Source: Neelides folsomi (taxonomy: Eukaryota; Arthropoda; Collembola; Neelipleona; Neelidae). From it: a stretch of DNA of 64,000 bases. The notes under the pieces were generated by a model. That model saw nothing but the letters and a program-made list of their open reading frames with translations. It had not been told where the DNA came from and did not search any database. The position numbers and the translations under genes are program-made. The stretch spans positions 54,201 to 118,200 of the forward strand of contig JAQGBZ010000195.1 of the NCBI GenBank assembly GCA_034687125.1, read 5' to 3'. This document shows, piece by piece, positions 38,570-49,713 of the stretch; the stretch's first letter is position 1, and each line of letters opens with the position of its first letter.

Positions 38570-39295
38570 TTTGAAATATCTGTTAGAAAGTACAAAGTTA
38601 TTAAACTAAATATTAATTATTTATGCGTATTATAGCCTATTGTTATAAAATCAACGATTAACCCCAGAGATCACTAACCTGAATAGTTGGTCCCTTTGTT
38701 TGGTCGATGAATACTAAAGAGGATTAAACAATTAAACTCAACAGAATTGTCGTTAAAATATTTCTGTGTATGAAAGCTCGAAAGGGCAAGCGGGAAATGA
38801 ATGTCGCGGGATTTTGAATGTTGCGCAAGGATTTAGCCTTGAAATTGAGCACTTGAACATGAACATTCGTCCTCGTGTTATACTAGAGCCGCTTATATGC
38901 AATGCAGTTGGGTTTGCTCTTTTGATATTCATTCCATTTCTTTAATTTTACTAACGACTAAAACCACTTGTAATTTACTTCTGCGTTATCTCATTCAAAG
39001 GGCTCAAAGCTCTCTCCAAGTAATTGCCCACACGTCACACGTCCAACACACACTGATTAATAAGTAGCTGATTCATCTCAAGATTCTACATTTTAATTTG
39101 ATCATTAAATAGGATGTTCATGGTAAGGTCTATTGTAAAATTATAATGTTTCGACGATATATTGTCATCTTAAATTAATTTAAGAATTAAGATGACAATA
39201 GCTCGTTGACTAAACGTATTTTATAATTTTGGTTATTTGATTATCTAATATAAATATATATTATGAATTCTTTATAGATTTCTTAATAGTCAACA
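38570..39295. promoter_or_regulatory. Divergent spacer, BAF and the HACL1 leader exon
   Basis: 726 bp between the BAF ATG (-) and the ATG of the + strand leader exon at 39296. It probably holds both promoters. A 19-bp-scale inverted repeat lies at about 39150-39200 (TTTCGACGATATATTGTCATCTT... with ATGACAAT nearby). No further elements assigned. Confidence 0.35.
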
Positions 39296-39405
39296 ATGTT
39301 CTTAAAGAAAATTACTAGGTGTTGCAATCAAGCGATTTTTAAGAGATATTTTGTGAAAACCTCTGGGCAATTTTCCCCAAGAGACATTTCACAAGCACAG
39401 CAAAC
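39296..39405 (+). CDS. Leader exon with mitochondrial-presequence character, likely HACL1 exon 1
   Basis: 110 nt: ATG, 36 codons and a phase-2 end at a good donor (AAAC|GTAAGAG). The peptide (MFLKKITRCCNQAIFKRYF...) has many Lys/Arg and no acidic residue until Asp30, as in mitochondrial targeting sequences. Joined to the acceptor at 41707 (CCAATTAG|A), it reads in frame ...SQAQQT-MPSEMDG... into HACL1. Joining to the acceptor upstream of the NAT8-like ORF (39783) gives a stop within three codons. It could instead belong to an unseen gene. Confidence 0.5.
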
Positions 39406-39871
39406 GTAAGAGCCGTTGTTTATTATATGAATTCTTATTCGATTATTATATTATTGTAATTAAGTAAATACAGAGTAGGTAGTTAGTTTGCTGATTTAGC
39501 ATAAAACCTCCGTTGGCGCATAAAATTGCAAGATTAGCACAATCGAAATAATATTTTACCAGAGTGTAATGAAACTCATATTACCATTATTATTTAAATA
39601 GATAGTACTTGGCTGGCTTCAATAACAATAATATAAGATCGATATTTTTTATTTAATTAAAAATTATTAACCATCGTCTTTGTAATATTTTAAAAATTGG
39701 ATTGCTATTCTTTGCTCTCGTAGAAAAATTTGTGAATTACTGTCGGTTTTTGGTAACATTGTTTTCGTTTTGTTTTGTGGATAGTCTGTGTTAACTGAAT
39801 TGAAGAAAGATCAAGGAGACAAACCAACGCCGTAATTGAAACTCGTCATCAAAATAGATCTAAATCATAAA

Positions 39872-40666
39872 ATGGAAGCTCCAATCATTCTCATTCGTCG
39901 ATACCGTGAAGAGGATAACGACGGAGTTCAAAAAGTCATTTTTAACGCAACGCTCGCACCTGTAATGGAATTCTTCAAACGTGCCATTATGAAGGAAATC
40001 TTTTACCAAGCCATCATAATGGTTGCTGCACTTCTCTACGTCTTCTCCATTGTACCTTTACCTTACTCTCCCGTTGCAATTCCAATTGTACTCCTTATCA
40101 CCTATTTAGCCATCTTTGGGAGTCATTTTTACAAAGCCAAGTACCTCCACCACGACCTCAAGAACATAACTCGGAATTACATGAACTCAGACAAAACTTG
40201 TTTCTTTGTAGCTGAAGCTTTTTATGAACCTGGAACCATTTCAAAAGAACCAATTTATTTATCCGAGAGCGAATTTGAAAAATGGGATCGGAATGGAGAT
40301 TATCGTTCAGGCAGAAAAAATGTTCAAAGAGCCATCATTGGGACAGTTGGTGTATTGAGAGATAAAGACTCTTCAGTTGTGGCATGGCTCCGAAGAATGG
40401 CCGTGGCAAAAGAATGGAGGAAAAAACGGGTCGCATCGCACTTGCTGGAAACTCTTATCAAATTCTGCAGTCAAAAGGGATTCGTTGCTATTGATCTGGT
40501 GACAACGGAGTGCCATGTGGATGCCAAAAACCTTTATCTTAAAAGGGGATTTGAACTCAAGCAATTTTACCATAAGAAATTTTTGAATCTCTCAAGCCTT
40601 GCCATTACAATGTACTTCTTCACTTTCAAAACTCTTCCTTTTAAGGAAACCACCCTTTCTTCTTGA
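39872..40666 (+). CDS. NAT8-like membrane-bound GNAT acetyltransferase
   Basis: Single coding exon, 264 residues, ATG chosen at 39872 (context AAAATGG). The family transfers acetyl from acetyl-CoA to amino groups (cysteine conjugates or protein lysines in vertebrate NAT8/NAT8B; aspartate in NAT8L) at the ER face. Visible features: an N-terminal IRRYREEDNDGVQKVI typical of NAT8 proteins, a hydrophobic hairpin at about 44-88 (IIMVAALLYVFSIVPLPYSPVAIPIVLLI, here in parts), and a C-terminal GNAT fold with motif A WLRRMAVAKEWRKKRVASHLL. The acetyl-CoA loop reads R-K-K-R-V-A instead of the usual R/Q-x-x-G-x-G/A, so the first Gly is replaced. AATAAA at 40684-40689. It lies inside the putative first intron of HACL1 on the same strand. 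Confidence 0.85.
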   Translation: MEAPIILIRRYREEDNDGVQKVIFNATLAPVMEFFKRAIMKEIFYQAIIMVAALLYVFSIVPLPYSPVAIPIVLLITYLAIFGSHFYKAKYLHHDLKNITRNYMNSDKTCFFVAEAFYEPGTISKEPIYLSESEFEKWDRNGDYRSGRKNVQRAIIGTVGVLRDKDSSVVAWLRRMAVAKEWRKKRVASHLLETLIKFCSQKGFVAIDLVTTECHVDAKNLYLKRGFELKQFYHKKFLNLSSLAITMYFFTFKTLPFKETTLSS

Positions 40667-41707
40667 ATCTCTTTTACCAACTCAATAAATAACTTATTGT
40701 TAATTTAATTATCAATTAGAAATTGTTTTATTATAATATTAAATTAATGTGCTCTTTAGCTTTCTGTCATTGATGGTTTTTCATTATTGTTGTACTTTAA
40801 AGTTTATTATCTTTATTTGACAGTTCAGATTAATTTGTCTGTTGGTTTTTGTAAATTTCATAAGAGAATAGGCCATAAGGCAATTATTATAAAACCGAAT
40901 TGAATATGAATAAGTGTTGTAAAGTAATTAAAAATTAAGAACAGTGCTAATTGTGCCAAGCTTCTGTCTATCAAATCTATTATCTTTGTGTTCGACTTTT
41001 TTGTAATTTTGTTAGCCACTGATAATTTTTGCTAAAGGTATAATTTAGAAACGTATTGTATTTCATCTTGCAATTGACTTTCAATTGGTTATTTTATCCT
41101 CTAATCAATTTTTATAGTCATTGATAAGCTCAAACCAATACACTCGTTTATAACATCCATTAGATATCTCTGTTTCTCATTTCATTATTTACAGAATCTC
41201 TAAAATATACAGACTACTGATCTGATATTATCTATATCTTAATGTACTACTTAACGTATTTTACAGTATCTAAAAAGTTATAAATTAACTCTATGTTAAA
41301 ATTACAATTGTTTATTATTGCATAATATTCCAATAATCTATAATGATTAATGATACAAACTTAAAAATCTAATAGCTGGTGTGCTAATTGATTCCTCTTT
41401 CAAAACATCTACATTTATTTAGAATTGTGCTAATTTTTAAAATAAGTGATTTTTAACGACGAACAACGGAGTGAAGTTCCATTTTATACTACTACATGTG
41501 TGTAAATAACTTTACATCTATTATAAACAAATTGATGTATTAATATATTTAATGAGCTTCAATATATACGTTAACGAATAAATTCATAATATTAATGATT
41601 CCGTCAAAAATAATTTATATCTATCTCGTAGTTATTCGTGAAAATCCATTCATAGTATAATCATTTTTATTTATATATTAAAATCAATTATTTCAATTTC
41701 CAATTAG
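40667..41707. other. Non-coding interval between NAT8-like gene and HACL1 exon 2
   Basis: AT-rich, no supported exon. It is either intergenic (if HACL1 starts at 41709) or the 3' part of the HACL1 first intron. It ends in a pyrimidine-containing acceptor just before the HACL1 ATG. Confidence 0.5.
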
Positions 41708-41708
41708 A

Positions 41709-44264
41709 ATGCCGAGCGAAATGGATGGTGCAATGATCCTGGCGAAATCCTTGAAAGACCAGGTATTATATTTTGATTTGTATGATAAAAATATACTCTA
41801 ATGAGTAATTCAGTAATTCTTTTAAAAAACAGCCACGTCTTTACTTTTCTATTTTTTAAGGCATATTACATTCTCATTTAATTTTTATGTAGGGAGTCAA
41901 ATATGCTTTTGGAGTTGTTGGTATTCCGGTCATTGAAACATCCCAAGCGTTCCAGGAAGTTGGAATCAAATATATTGGGATGAGAAATGAACAAGCAGCT
42001 GCCTATGCTGGTAATTTCTAAATTATTTGCCAATATTTTGTTATTCATTGATTGTTGGTGATACATTATTATGTACCATAATGATTGAAATAACGTTAAA
42101 ATAATATTTATTATCAGCACAAGCAATGGGATTTCTTACCCAAACTCCCGGTGTATGTTTGGTCGTCTCTGGACCGGGAATGGTCCATGCGGTGGGTGGC
42201 TTAGCTAATGCACAATCAAATTGCTGGTAATTCAAAAAAATATTCAATTGACATTTTAAATTCTCTTCCTTTAATAATTTTTAATAATTCTATATAGGCC
42301 AATGTTGCTCATTGGAGGGGCTTGTGATCGTCCACAAGAAGAGCTTGGTGCATTTCAAGAAACTCGTCAAGTGGAGGCAGCTCGAATGTTTTCAAAGTTT
42401 TCGGCGAGACCACAAACACTAGATCGAATTCCTTCTTATGTCGAGAAAGCCATCAGATATTCCATTTATGGGAGACCAGGGGCAAGTTACTTGGACTTTC
42501 CTGGGGATTTATTGAACCAATCAATTGATAGCAGTTTGGTCAACTTTCTTCCAAGAGTATGCACAATTTGATTTATTTAACATTAATTTAATATTACACT
42601 TTTCAGTTGATTAGATTTATTACTTTACATAGACTGATTATACAATTTGGTAATTTTGCATTTACATTTTCAGCTTGCTCCTCCACCAATTTCACTTGCC
42701 AATCCTGGTGAAATTATAAAGGCTATCGACCTCCTCAAAAATGCCAAACGTCCGCTTGTGGTTGTGGGGAAAGGTGCTGCATATGGGAAAGCAGAAAAGA
42801 AGGTCCAAGAACTTATTGCTGAAACGGGACTTCCATTCCTCCCAACAGCTATGGGCAAAGGTGTCATTCCGGATGATCATCCCAATTGTGTTGGTCCTGC
42901 GAGGTCAACCGCACTTCAAAATGCTGATGTAATTCTCCTTCTTGGAGCTCGGCTCAATTGGATGTTGCACTTCGGTGCACCTCCGCGATTCCAAAAAGAC
43001 GTAAAAATTATCCAGGTTGGTTGTTCAACAAACCTTTATAAAATCTTAATATTAGTATAATTTAATCAATAATTAACATTTAGGTTGATGTTGAGCCTGA
43101 AGAGTTCAACCAGTGCGTTCCAACTCACGTTTCTCTTTCTGGGGATGTGAATGCCATTCTTGAGCAGCTTCTTCAAGCACATTCTGGGAACAAATGGACA
43201 TTTCCTAAACAAAGCCCATGGTGGACACAAATTGGAGAGAAGATTGAAAAGAATCGGAAATCTGTCTTTGTAATTACTTTCCATTAGCAAAAGCTTAAAC
43301 ATTAATATGCCTCAAGCAGATATCATCTAAAATATTTCAATATCATTATATTTTAATAAATAATATTATTTATGATTGTAATTCATAAAGGAAATGATGA
43401 ACGATACTTCATCTCCGTTGAATTACTACGCAGCTCTCAACTGCATTCAACAGGCTATTCCAAAGGACAGCATCATTGTGAACGAAGGAGCAAATACAAT
43501 GGATATTGGAAGAACTGTTCTTCTCAATAAGCTCCCAAGACATCGACTTGATGCTGGGACTTATGGAACAATGGGAGTTGGGCTTGGATTTGCGATTGCA
43601 GCAGCTCTTCATGCACAGGACGAGTTCCCTGGAAAGAGAGTCGTTTGCGTTCAAGGAGACTCTGCATTTGGGTTCGGTGGAATGGAAATGGAAACATTGT
43701 TTAGGTATCAAAAAACGAACAATAAAACTACAATGCTTTTAAAAATACCCCTAATCATGTTTCAATCAAGTTGAGTTTGCCAATATTTAGGTATAAACTT
43801 CCTGTGATTGCAATCATTATCAATAATTGCGGGATTTATGGTGGTATGGATGAACCTATTTGGGACGAAGTTAGAAATGGAGAAAATGTCGACCAGCTTC
43901 CTTTAATGTATGAATTAATTGAAGAACTTTAATTATAATTACTTTTGTACTCGTACCTTGAAGTGCATCATTTATGTAGAACTCCACCCAATTGCTTAAC
44001 CCCAAATTGCCACTACGAGAAAATGGCTGAGATGTGCGGAGGACAAGGTTTCTTCTGCCAAACAATTGATGAGCTCAAAAGTGCATTAGCTGCAGCTGTA
44101 GCAGTAAGTGGCTTTAATTCATTTCCAATTTTAATTAATATGGTTAATTACTTAATAATTAATTTCAGGAGACTACTAAACCAACTATAATTAATGTGAT
44201 GATTGCCACGAATGCTCAAAGAAAACAACAAGATTTTGATTGGCTTACACGATCCAAACTCTAA
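41709..44264 (+). CDS. HACL1: 2-hydroxyacyl-CoA lyase 1 (peroxisomal)
   Basis: Thiamine-diphosphate enzyme that cleaves 2-hydroxyacyl-CoA to formyl-CoA and an aldehyde, in alpha-oxidation of phytanic and 2-hydroxy fatty acids. Ten exons: 41709-41762, 41893-42010, 42118-42226, 42298-42556, 42674-43015, 43084-43269, 43391-43704, 43791-43907, 43980-44103, 44169-44264. The total is 1719 nt, or 572 residues (human 578). Catalytic Glu in [39 protein letters not shown], and the ThDP/Mg motif [14 protein letters not shown] ending IIINN are all present. The last three residues are SKL, a classic PTS1. AATAAA at 44301-44306. The first coding exon is preceded by a splice acceptor, so at least one upstream exon exists; the leader exon at 39296 fits in frame. 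Confidence 0.95.
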
Positions 44265-44489
44265 TCTAACTTATCTATCTATGTATTTATGATATGATTC
44301 AATAAAAGAGAGATATTATTTATTACTATTTTAATACCATTATGAAAATATTTCTCTTGACAAGTGTCGATTTGAATGGTATACACGAAGTTTCATTTTT
44401 AGGCAGGAATAATGTAGTTTGACCAATTTAACAAATAACATTATCATTATAAACCTTAAAGAGACCATTTTAACGTTCGTTCTGTATTG

Positions 44490-45218
44490 AAAATATAATG
44501 TTAAAATACAAAAATTATGGTAATATTTCATATTTTCGTTTTTAATCGAAAAATGTCATATTGCAATTGAATAATTTATAATAATCGTAAAACCCCTCGA
44601 AATTGAGTTTTTTTTCAGTTTTTCTCGGTTTCCGCCGAAACTCCAAATATATTCTTAGAGATAAATAACTTTAATTGGTCATCTAAAGGATTGGAATATT
44701 TTTGAGGCTGAGGGTTTTTCGGCGCCTTCTTCCTTCCGTACGCCATTCGGTTATGATGAATTCTAATAAATAAAATATCGTTAAATAATAAATCATGGTT
44801 GAAAGTAAGTACTTAAGTAGGTATGTATCAAAAATGATTTTTATTAAAACTTACATATTGTTAGAGATTTTGATCCGATTTTGATCACCAGTCGAATTCT
44901 CTATTAATGGTAATTATGCCAAAATCTTATTCCATAATATAACGTCTTCTTAATTTTTACTGTTTAGTCTTAAACTTGTGTAATTATGTGTATGTTAATA
45001 TTTTAAAGCGTTAAAATTCGATTTCACTTTTTCGCGAAAGAGAAAAAAGTCTAAAACCAAGATGGCAAAATCGCAAAATAGAAAGACCAAACCAAGAACC
45101 AGAAGACCAGAACCAAGCCAAGAATGCCAAGCCAAAAGCCAAGCCTAAGAGGGAGAGGCAAAAGGAAATGAATGAAAGTGCATTCAAAAATCTAGAAAAG
45201 ATCAGTTTTTAGAGTCTA
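44490..45218 (-). pseudogene. Internally deleted copy of the neighbouring TUTase gene
   Basis: 44490-44640 matches the 3' end of the TUTase gene (45800-45930; shared words such as AATCGAAAAATGTCATATTG). 44655-45218 matches its 5' end and upstream DNA (47515-48038; shared GTCGAATTCTCTATTAAT and CAGTTTTTAGAGTCTA). About 1.5 kb covering most of exons 2-4 is missing, and the start codon position reads ATC. It cannot code. Confidence 0.75.
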
Positions 45219-45420
45219 TGAGATATATGTGGAGGATAAGGTTTCTTTTGCCCAAACTTTTGCCTAACAATTAATGAGCTCAAAAACGCATATTACAGTA
45301 TGTATTTGTGATATGATTATGATTCAATAAAAGAGAAATATTTAAAACTCTTTTTAATACCTTTAGCAAAATATTTCACTTGACAAGTGTCGATTTGTAT
45401 TTAAATACGAAGGTACAGTT
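45219..45420 (+). pseudogene. Decayed copy of the HACL1 3' end
   Basis: The segment matches HACL1 exon 9 from 44028 (TGAGATGTGCGGAGG versus TGAGATATATGTGGAGG). It then skips the last intron and exon 10 and resumes in the HACL1 3' UTR, including GATTCAATAAAAGAG and TTGACAAGTGTCGATTTG. It has frameshifts and no open frame. Together with the preceding pseudogene it marks a tandem duplication junction at about 45218. Confidence 0.75.
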
Positions 45421-45854
45421 TAAGGTAAATTATTACAATTGACTTTACACTATAAATGGGAGAAATTACATCAAGTCAAGATATAAAAAGTTAGAAAAAT
45501 ACATTTTATATAACTGAAATAAATATGAGAGTTAACGATAATAAAAAGGTAAATATGGCTGGTATATACATAAAGATTTTAATAATATTAATTAATTAAT
45601 AACTTGATAATTTTGTAGAATAAGTTTTGATTATTTGACTTTCGAATTACTTTGTTCGTCAATTTCAATTTTATCCTGTGGATTGATAAAAAAATCATTG
45701 ATCTTGTGACAATGGGAAGCAATACATACTATAGCCCATTTACTTTGTAGTGTTCTTTTTTAAAATCCATTCAAAACGGATTAATTTTATACGATTAATA
45801 TATTGAAAATATGTTAAAATACAAAAATTATGGTATTATTTCATATTTTCCTTA

Positions 45855-47731
45855 TTAATCGAAAAATGTCATATTGCAATTGAATAGTTTCGATTCAATT
45901 AATCGACCTGAAACTGAGTTTTTAATGTCGGTTCGGGTTATATTCGAAACCGAACGTACGTTAGCTGGATCCCCATTGTTGGCTTGACTTATTTTGCCCT
46001 TCTTCGCTTTCCTTGTCTCAATGTCGGTCATTTCGTCTTTCTCGGGCTTTTTGTCACTTGTCTTTTCATTGTTGTTATAGCCTTCAATGATTTTACTCTT
46101 TCCACTCTTTTCATTGGCTTCCTGCAATCTCTTGATCAAATCATCATACTTACTATTAGATTTCTTCTTATTCCTCTTTTTCCTCTTAGAAATCTCGGCA
46201 GAACTCGTAAAGTATGCGAAAATACTCGAAAGCTGAGTGTTTTTCTTCTGAAGTATATCACTTATCAGCTCGGCCGTTTTTTTACACCCTTCGTGGAATT
46301 TAACGAGTATAGCATTTGAAGCGGTGCATCCGGGATTGAAACCAAGATTGAACGGATCTTGAACACACAACGGTGTTTTCCTTCCATCAAGACGATCCTG
46401 AGCCTTTTGCATCACAGCCCAAAATTTGTACCGTTGGAGCTCGAAGGGAAGGTGAGTTTCTTTTCCAGGCTTAAAGAATGGAAATATTTCAAAAAATTGT
46501 ATCGTTTCTCAAGATTTAAATTGAGGATTTTTGTAATAGAATTATTCGTTAATTAGATTAAATAATTAAGTAGCTAAAAAAATTAAAAATTTGAGAATTC
46601 ATACCTCGAAATATTCACGAAGTATGTAAGTTCCAAGAAACGGACAAATGGCCAATTTCTTATAGTCGAATTTTCCAAAATATGCGAAGAAATCTAATGC
46701 AAGGCTTAATACATCTAAAGCTGAAGTTGTCTCTTGCGATGGCAAATCAACCTTCATTCGTTTGCAGATTTGGACGGTATCCATTGAAAAAGAAACATCC
46801 CATTCATCGTCAACAATCAATTTAGCTTCCTCTTTCACGAGAGACTGGAGAAGGCTGATGGGTGGAATAATATTCTTATCGGCAAGGAAGGTCAAAACGA
46901 TGAGAACCAGCGTGTAGTTTTTGATGGAGTTAGAACTCGTCAATTTGTGGAATCTTCCCCATTCCCGAACCAGAAGCATCAGTGGTCGAATGCGAGGATC
47001 AAAGTCAAGATAATAAAAGATCAACTTTGAGTTTTGAACAGAAAGGATGTTTTCAAAGGAAAGGTCGCATTTCGTATTGGTCTTGATGTGGACCATCTTG
47101 ATGATCGGAACACGGGCATTCGATATTGGAATAAGATTACTGCACCAGTTTCGATTCATTTTCAAAATTTTTAAAACATTCTTAAAAATGTCACCTTTTA
47201 ATTTAGGTTTGAGTTGAGGAAATGATCTCATCTCCGTGCCAGACCTTCCTAATATTAAAAATATATCAAGGATAATAATTTATTAATATTACTATGACTC
47301 ATTTTATTTATAATATGTACCATTAAATATTAAAATACCTAAAGCGTCTACGAAAATGTCAATATCACTATGAATATCCCCAAGACTCGTTGTTAAAGAT
47401 CCAAATGGGTAAACAATGACTTTCGGATACCGCACTTGCAAAATACTCGCAAGTTCACGGATGATTTCACCCCTTTTTTCATAATCTTTAGAATGTAAAG
47501 TGTGTCTGGATATAAAGAAGCTCAATTGGTCATCTAAAGACATGGAATCTTTTTCAGTTGGAGGGTTTTTATTCGCCTTCTTTCTTCTGTAGATCACTCT
47601 GTTATAATTATAAGAAATTTTAATAAGCACGCTATAAATAATATCGTTAAGTAATTAATTATTTTTGAAAGTACATTATATCAAAAATGATTTTAACATA
47701 TTTTATCTTACGTATTGTTATTGTTAGACAT
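45855..47731 (-). CDS. Non-canonical poly(A)/terminal uridylyl transferase
   Basis: Adds U or A residues to RNA 3' ends (TUT1/PAPD/Cid1-type). Four exons: 47712-47731 (20-nt micro-exon, MSNNNN), 47339-47598, 46605-47248, 45855-46469. The total is 1539 nt, or 512 residues. The nucleotidyltransferase signature is PFGSLTTSLGDIHSDIDIF, with G73-S74 and the metal Asps D85 and D87. The third Asp lies in KCDLSFEN. The PAP-associated domain follows (RPLMLLVREWGRF, SSNSIKNYTLVLIVLTFL, then VQDPFNLGFNPGCTAS). The C-terminus is Lys-rich (KRKKRNKKKS), probably a nuclear localisation signal. There is no zinc finger or RRM, so the exact orthology (TUT1, Tailor, PAPD) is open. A deleted copy lies downstream at 44490-45218. 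Confidence 0.88.
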
Positions 47732-48038
47732 TTTGATCAGATTTTCATCATCAGTCGAATTCTCTATTAATCTGTCAAAATCTTATTCCATAATCGAACG
47801 CCTTCTTAATTTTTACTGAAATTTAATCTTTTTGTGAAAATTATGTGCGAGTGTGCTAATATTTGAAAGATAAGAATTCGTTTTCGCTTTTTCGCGAAAG
47901 CGAAAAAGGGTGAAAACACTAGATAATTTAGACTTTACATTAGAGCAAGAATGTCGCAAATTGCAAATTCGCACGAGGAAATGAAACTGCATTCGACATT
48001 CCAAAAATGAACTAGGAAAGAGCAGTTTTTAGAGTCTA

Positions 48039-48706
48039 CTAATATATAAATCGCAAGTAGGTATTTAAAAAATAAGCTGCGTTTACAAATTATTGATTTT
48101 ATCATAAAATATGTATATAGGTAATACTTTTTTAGTAGCTTCGTTTTTTATTAAACATTATGTGCTGTAAATAGTATTCACATATAATTATATTTTTCAA
48201 TATATAATTAGTACATTTTGCAAGTCATATTTAGCTAATTAATATTTATAATTATGTATATCTTTTAGTTTTGATTAAATTGGGTATGATTACATATAAT
48301 TAATTATTAAACAATTAGTATGCATAAATATGTATTTATTTTAATGCAATTATAATAAGGTCATACTATGGAAAGTCATATTGTAGCATGTAGTTAAGTA
48401 CTGCATGCATTTACATAATATTTAAGTATTACAGAGGTTATCATAAAAAGGCTATTCATTAAAATAAATTACTTATAAACATCTTACAGTTTCTACTTAT
48501 GGTTAGAATAATAATAATAAATAAAGTAGAGGTATAAGTACTTTATAGTATACCTAGGTAGGTAGTTTATAAAATGGTAGGTGCATGATACATGATAATG
48601 TATACCTAGTATATACGAGTATTACAAAAAATAAATAAATAAAATATAAAAAAGTATTTTAAGGTCCTTAATGAAAGTAAAATCAATATCACACTATTAA
48701 TAGGGG
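48039..48706. other. Intergenic, TUTase 5' side to LRMDA-like 3' end
   Basis: Very AT-rich, with short AAT and AAAT microsatellite runs (48507-48525, 48628-48645). The tandem-duplication unit ends at its left edge. No ORF supported. Confidence 0.5.
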
Positions 48707-49713
48707 TCAAAGGTCGCTATCTCTAATAAAGCGATTTCCTTCTGAATGTTTTCCCAAATACTTGTACTTTCTTCTTCCTGTTCTCCCAACTTGTTTCAAC
48801 CTCGTTTGTGGAAGAGGACTAGGAGCAATGTTCGTCTCTTCGCTAGGCATTGAAGCCGCTTCAAGTTCTTCTGGTGAGACTGGACGATGGTCGAGAAATC
48901 TCAAAGAATTTTTCAAATGAGCAATCACAGTGATTCTGTATTTCTCATAATCGTCCTCTTCTTTATGGAAGTCCCAAAAGCTTAGACGATACGGGCATAT
49001 TGGATTCCCGAGAAGACTCAGAAATCTCAAGTTTGGAGATTGAGTTGACAAGTCCCACATAAGAGATTTCAAATTCATTAGCTGTAAAATGTGGAAAGAT
49101 TAAGTCGTTATGTAATATAACATAATTAGATTATGATTGATACAATGCTTATTATATTTATCTACTAGAGTTAGGTAATGTTGATATTATTTATGAATGT
49201 AAAAATCAATTAATTTTACCTGATTGTTGTTACAACTGATGGTGTGCAATTTGGGGAATTTGGCAGGAAGAGTCAAATAAGTCATTTCATTATTATCGAG
49301 GATGAGTTCTTCAAGAGTATTTTTGCAGTTTTTCAGTCCATGGATTTTGGTCAATTGGTTAAATGACAAATCAAGTCTTCGAATACAAAAGCTCACATTT
49401 GCAGCTACAAATTCTTTCAAGTCCCGACCGACCATACATACCTGAATAGATTTATAATTCAGATTTTAATTTTTAAACAATTTCCTCAATTGTGAAAATT
49501 GTAAGGATAACGAAATAAAAAATCGAGCATCACTCTTTTAATAAAATATTTTAAGTGATTTACGTCTGTGGTCGTCGGACTATTTTCAATTGGTTTATCA
49601 GTGTTCGAATCCGAGTCTAGATCAACTGGAACTTCTTCTAACATTTTTTTCCTCGATTTTGATTTTTTATTTGAAATAGAATCACGGCCCCTAAAGTAGA
49701 TACTACTATACAT
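48707..49713 (-). CDS. LRMDA: LRMDA-like leucine-rich-repeat protein
   Basis: Small LRR protein. The vertebrate homologue (C10orf11) binds Rab32/38-type GTPases and commander-linked trafficking factors and affects pigment organelles. Three exons: 49564-49713, 49220-49441, 48707-49081. They give 747 nt, or 248 residues, from the ATG at 49713. A second in-frame ATG (49644) is also possible. The LRRs are IRRLDLSFNQLTKI, TLEELILDNNEM, KLHTISCNNNQ and NLRFLSLLGNPICP, capped by YEKYRITVIAHLKNSLRFLD. The C-terminal GKHSEGNRFIRDSDL is nearly the vertebrate GKNSEGNRFIRDDQL, which makes the assignment strong. The 5' end is the least certain part: the first exon stays open to 49824 without an ATG further upstream. 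Confidence 0.85.
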
